Below are positions 5,971 through 7,122 of a stretch of 7,122 nt of DNA, piece by piece (within the stretch, counting starts at the first letter, position 1; the number at the start of each line of letters is the position of its first letter). The DNA lies in contig DMFQ01000442.1 in NCBI GenBank assembly GCA_003450555.1, forward strand, positions 1 through 7,122, given 5' to 3'. A program made the translations under genes and the position numbers. The DNA is from Ktedonobacter sp. (GTDB taxonomy: Bacteria > Chloroflexota > Ktedonobacteria > Ktedonobacterales > Ktedonobacteraceae). The notes under the pieces are model-generated. The model saw only the letters and a program-made list of their open reading frames with translations, had not been told where the DNA came from and did no database searches.

Positions 5971-5988
5971 TGATCCTACGTAGGAACA
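5971..5988. promoter_or_regulatory. Palindrome upstream of the sigma factor, candidate regulator site
   Basis: TCCTACGTAGGA (5974-5985) is a perfect 12-bp palindrome. It extends to an 18-bp dyad, TG-A-(core)-A-CA, with one mismatched pair. It sits about 100 bp upstream of the sigma factor start and 60-80 bp from the end of the SUI1 gene, a typical position for a dimeric regulator. No T-run follows on either strand, so it is not a terminator. The binding protein is unknown. Confidence 0.4.
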
Positions 5989-6054
5989 CTACGTTATCTT
6001 ATCATGTCGAGTTGGTGGTCACAAGGGCTTATAACAGAAAGTATGTAAAGATTC

Positions 6055-6420
6055 TCAGCCACCGGAACGTTTGACTTTGAAGCCGAGTTCGGTGAGTTTT
6101 GTTTGTATTTTGTCGAGGTGATCGCCCTGGATTTCGATTGTATCCTCTTTGACAGTGCCGCCGGAGCCGCAGAGTTTCTTTAGTTGTTGAGCGAGGGTGG
6201 TGATCTCTGTGGCGCTGGCGGGGATGCCGGTGATTACGGTGACTGTTTTGCCGCCACGATGTTTTTTGTCGCGCATGATGCGGACGATACCGTCGTTCTT
6301 TTTGACGGGTTGTTTCCCGGCAGTTGGTTGATTGCAGCGGCATTTTTGATAGGGTTGTCCACATTGTGGGCAAGTATTGATTCTTCCGCCGTCGGTTGAG
6401 TATACAAGGCGGTCTGGCAT
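6055..6420 (-). CDS. yciH: SUI1 / YciH-type translation initiation factor (eIF1-like)
   Basis: A 121-residue bacterial member of the SUI1 family, related to eukaryotic/archaeal eIF1 and E. coli YciH, which acts on the 30S subunit and start-codon fidelity. The ATG at 6420 has an AAAGGA ribosome site at 6430-6435. It begins with LVYSTDGGRI, as in YciH. A Cys cluster C17-x2-C20-x6-C27-x-C29 follows, probably a small zinc-binding knuckle. The SUI1 domain then spans about 43-118 (DGIVRIMRDKKHRGGKTVTVITG, LAQQLKKLCGSGGTVKE, IEIQGDHLDKI and GFKVKRSGG at the C-terminus). All the signature parts are present and the length is normal. A longer in-frame reading to 6621 has no ribosome site, would overlap the kinase start and matches nothing in the family, so it was not used. 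No terminator follows the stop. Confidence 0.92.
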   Translation of the reverse strand: MPDRLVYSTDGGRINTCPQCGQPYQKCRCNQPTAGKQPVKKNDGIVRIMRDKKHRGGKTVTVITGIPASATEITTLAQQLKKLCGSGGTVKEDTIEIQGDHLDKIQTKLTELGFKVKRSGG

Positions 6421-6429
6421 TTGGATTAT

Positions 6430-6435
6430 TCCTTT
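6430..6435 (-). promoter_or_regulatory. Ribosome binding site that fixes the SUI1 start
   Basis: The minus strand reads AAAGGA nine bases before the ATG at 6420. It supports this start over the open frame that runs further upstream to 6621. Confidence 0.65.
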
Positions 6436-6533
6436 CGTTTCAATCAGTTTAAAAAATTGTATCATAGAGGGGAAAGAAGAGAGTTTTTTTCTGCTGATTA
6501 TTGATGGACACGAGGATATTGCTTTTCTGACAC

Positions 6534-6539
6534 TATAAT
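6534..6539 (+). promoter_or_regulatory. Consensus -10 (TATAAT) upstream of the kinase gene
   Basis: A perfect TATAAT lies 59 bp before the kinase ATG in the divergent gap 6421-6598. No -35 at the right distance is evident: TGGACA at 6505-6510 is 23 bp away and TTGCTT at 6519 only 9 bp. The promoter is therefore plausible but weakly supported. The remainder of the gap shows no gene and no recognised repeat. Confidence 0.4.
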
Positions 6540-6598
6540 CAAGTGAGAACCGTATATTCAAGTGTAAGCATATATCATTAAGAAGAAACTTGAGTACC

Positions 6599-7122
6599 AT
6601 GCTGGAATTTGAAGAAAGCACACTTAACCGCTATGCCATCCAACGTCGCTTAGCACGGGGTGGCATGTCTAACATATACCTGGCTCATGACGAGCAGCAG
6701 CACACCGTAGCTATCAAGGTGGTCAATAGCGGAAATACCGATTTCGTCGAACGGTTTCGACACGAAGTGGCCGCGCTAAAGGCGCTGAAGCATAAACATA
6801 TTTTGCCGGTCCTGGACCATGGAGAGCATGGTTCATGGCACTACTGTGTTATGCCCTATATCAAAAATGGCACACTCCGTGAACGTATTGCGCGGGGTCC
6901 TCTCACTCAGGAAGAGGCAGGGAAGATACTAGCACAGCTCGCGTCGGCATTGCAATTTACTCATGATCACGGCATTCTCCACCGAGACATCAAGCCATCA
7001 AATATTTTGCTTAAGGACGAGGACAATGGGCAGCACGTGTACCTGGCAGATTTTGGGCTGGCTAAAGGTGTAGAGGAGGCTAGCGATCTTACGATGACAG
7101 GATGCCTGATAGGAACGCCTGA
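6599..7122 (+). CDS. Ser/Thr protein kinase (PknB-like), N-terminal part, truncated at the window edge
   Basis: The first 174 residues of a eukaryotic-like Ser/Thr kinase, open to the window edge. The canonical motifs are present in order. The nucleotide loop is LARGGMSNIYLA (18-29) and the ATP-binding lysine is K40 (VAIK). The alpha-C glutamate is E56 (FRHEVAAL). The catalytic loop HRDIKPSN has D130, K132 and N135, and DFG is at D151-G153. The activation segment ends at GTP (172-174), just where the window stops. All catalytic residues are intact, so an active kinase is expected. Bacterial members usually continue to a membrane helix and a sensor domain, which cannot be seen here. The ATG starts at 6599. 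The ribosome site is weak (AAGAAG at 6580-6585). It is divergent from the SUI1 gene across a 178-bp gap. Confidence 0.92.
   Translation, partial: MLEFEESTLNRYAIQRRLARGGMSNIYLAHDEQQHTVAIKVVNSGNTDFVERFRHEVAALKALKHKHILPVLDHGEHGSWHYCVMPYIKNGTLRERIARGPLTQEEAGKILAQLASALQFTHDHGILHRDIKPSNILLKDEDNGQHVYLADFGLAKGVEEASDLTMTGCLIGTP

Noticed and set aside
6495..6541. Inverted copies of TGATTAT / ATAATCA in the divergent kinase-SUI1 gap
   Set aside because: Seven-base arms 33 bp apart in AT-rich DNA are expected by chance, and one copy is part of the TATAAT hexamer.
6421..6621. N-terminal extension of the SUI1 gene up to 6621
   Set aside because: The extra 67 residues have no family match, overlap the kinase start, and the ATG at 6420 has a good ribosome site.

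Overview
The window looks like a piece of a Ktedonobacteria-type Chloroflexota chromosome. This is inferred from the gene mix: an ECF sigma factor beside a Rieske protein, a DUF4367-type lipoprotein, a PknB-like kinase and a bacterial SUI1 protein, all at moderate GC. No marker gene proves the taxonomy. Seven genes and the start of an eighth (the methylase) lie on the minus strand. Only the kinase at the right edge is on the plus strand.

Layout from right to left, the direction in which the minus strand is read: a plus-strand Ser/Thr kinase (6599 to the edge, truncated) diverges from a SUI1/YciH translation factor (6055-6420). A 150-180 bp regulatory gap with palindromes follows. Then comes a compact cassette: an ECF sigma factor (5275-5874), a membrane-anchored Rieske [2Fe-2S] protein with a long cytoplasmic N-terminus (4382-5203), and a YtkA/FixH-like membrane protein (3954-4385) whose ATG overlaps the Rieske stop codon as ATGA. 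After an 87-114 bp gap with its own candidate promoter lie a LolA-like plus DUF4367-like lipoprotein (2667-3839) and, 25 bp later, a GH1 beta-glucosidase (1298-2641). The left end holds a small XRE-type regulator (913-1119) and, 27 bp downstream of it, the N-terminal part of a type IIG/Eco57I-like restriction-methylase (34-885). That last gene appears to be interrupted by a one-base frameshift at about position 42.

The most interesting unit is the sigma factor / Rieske / YtkA cassette. The Rieske protein has the layout of an ECF anti-sigma factor: a cytoplasmic N-terminal domain, one membrane helix and an outside sensor domain. Here the sensor would be an iron-sulfur cluster delivered by an internal Tat signal. 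This suggests a redox-responsive transmembrane switch that controls the sigma factor, with the Met-rich YtkA-like protein as a possible metal or redox partner. This reading is inference from architecture and gene order. The XRE/restriction pair resembles a controller-regulated R-M unit and has a perfect 14-bp palindrome upstream that could be its operator. No tRNA, rRNA, CRISPR array, insertion sequence or convincing rho-independent terminator was seen.
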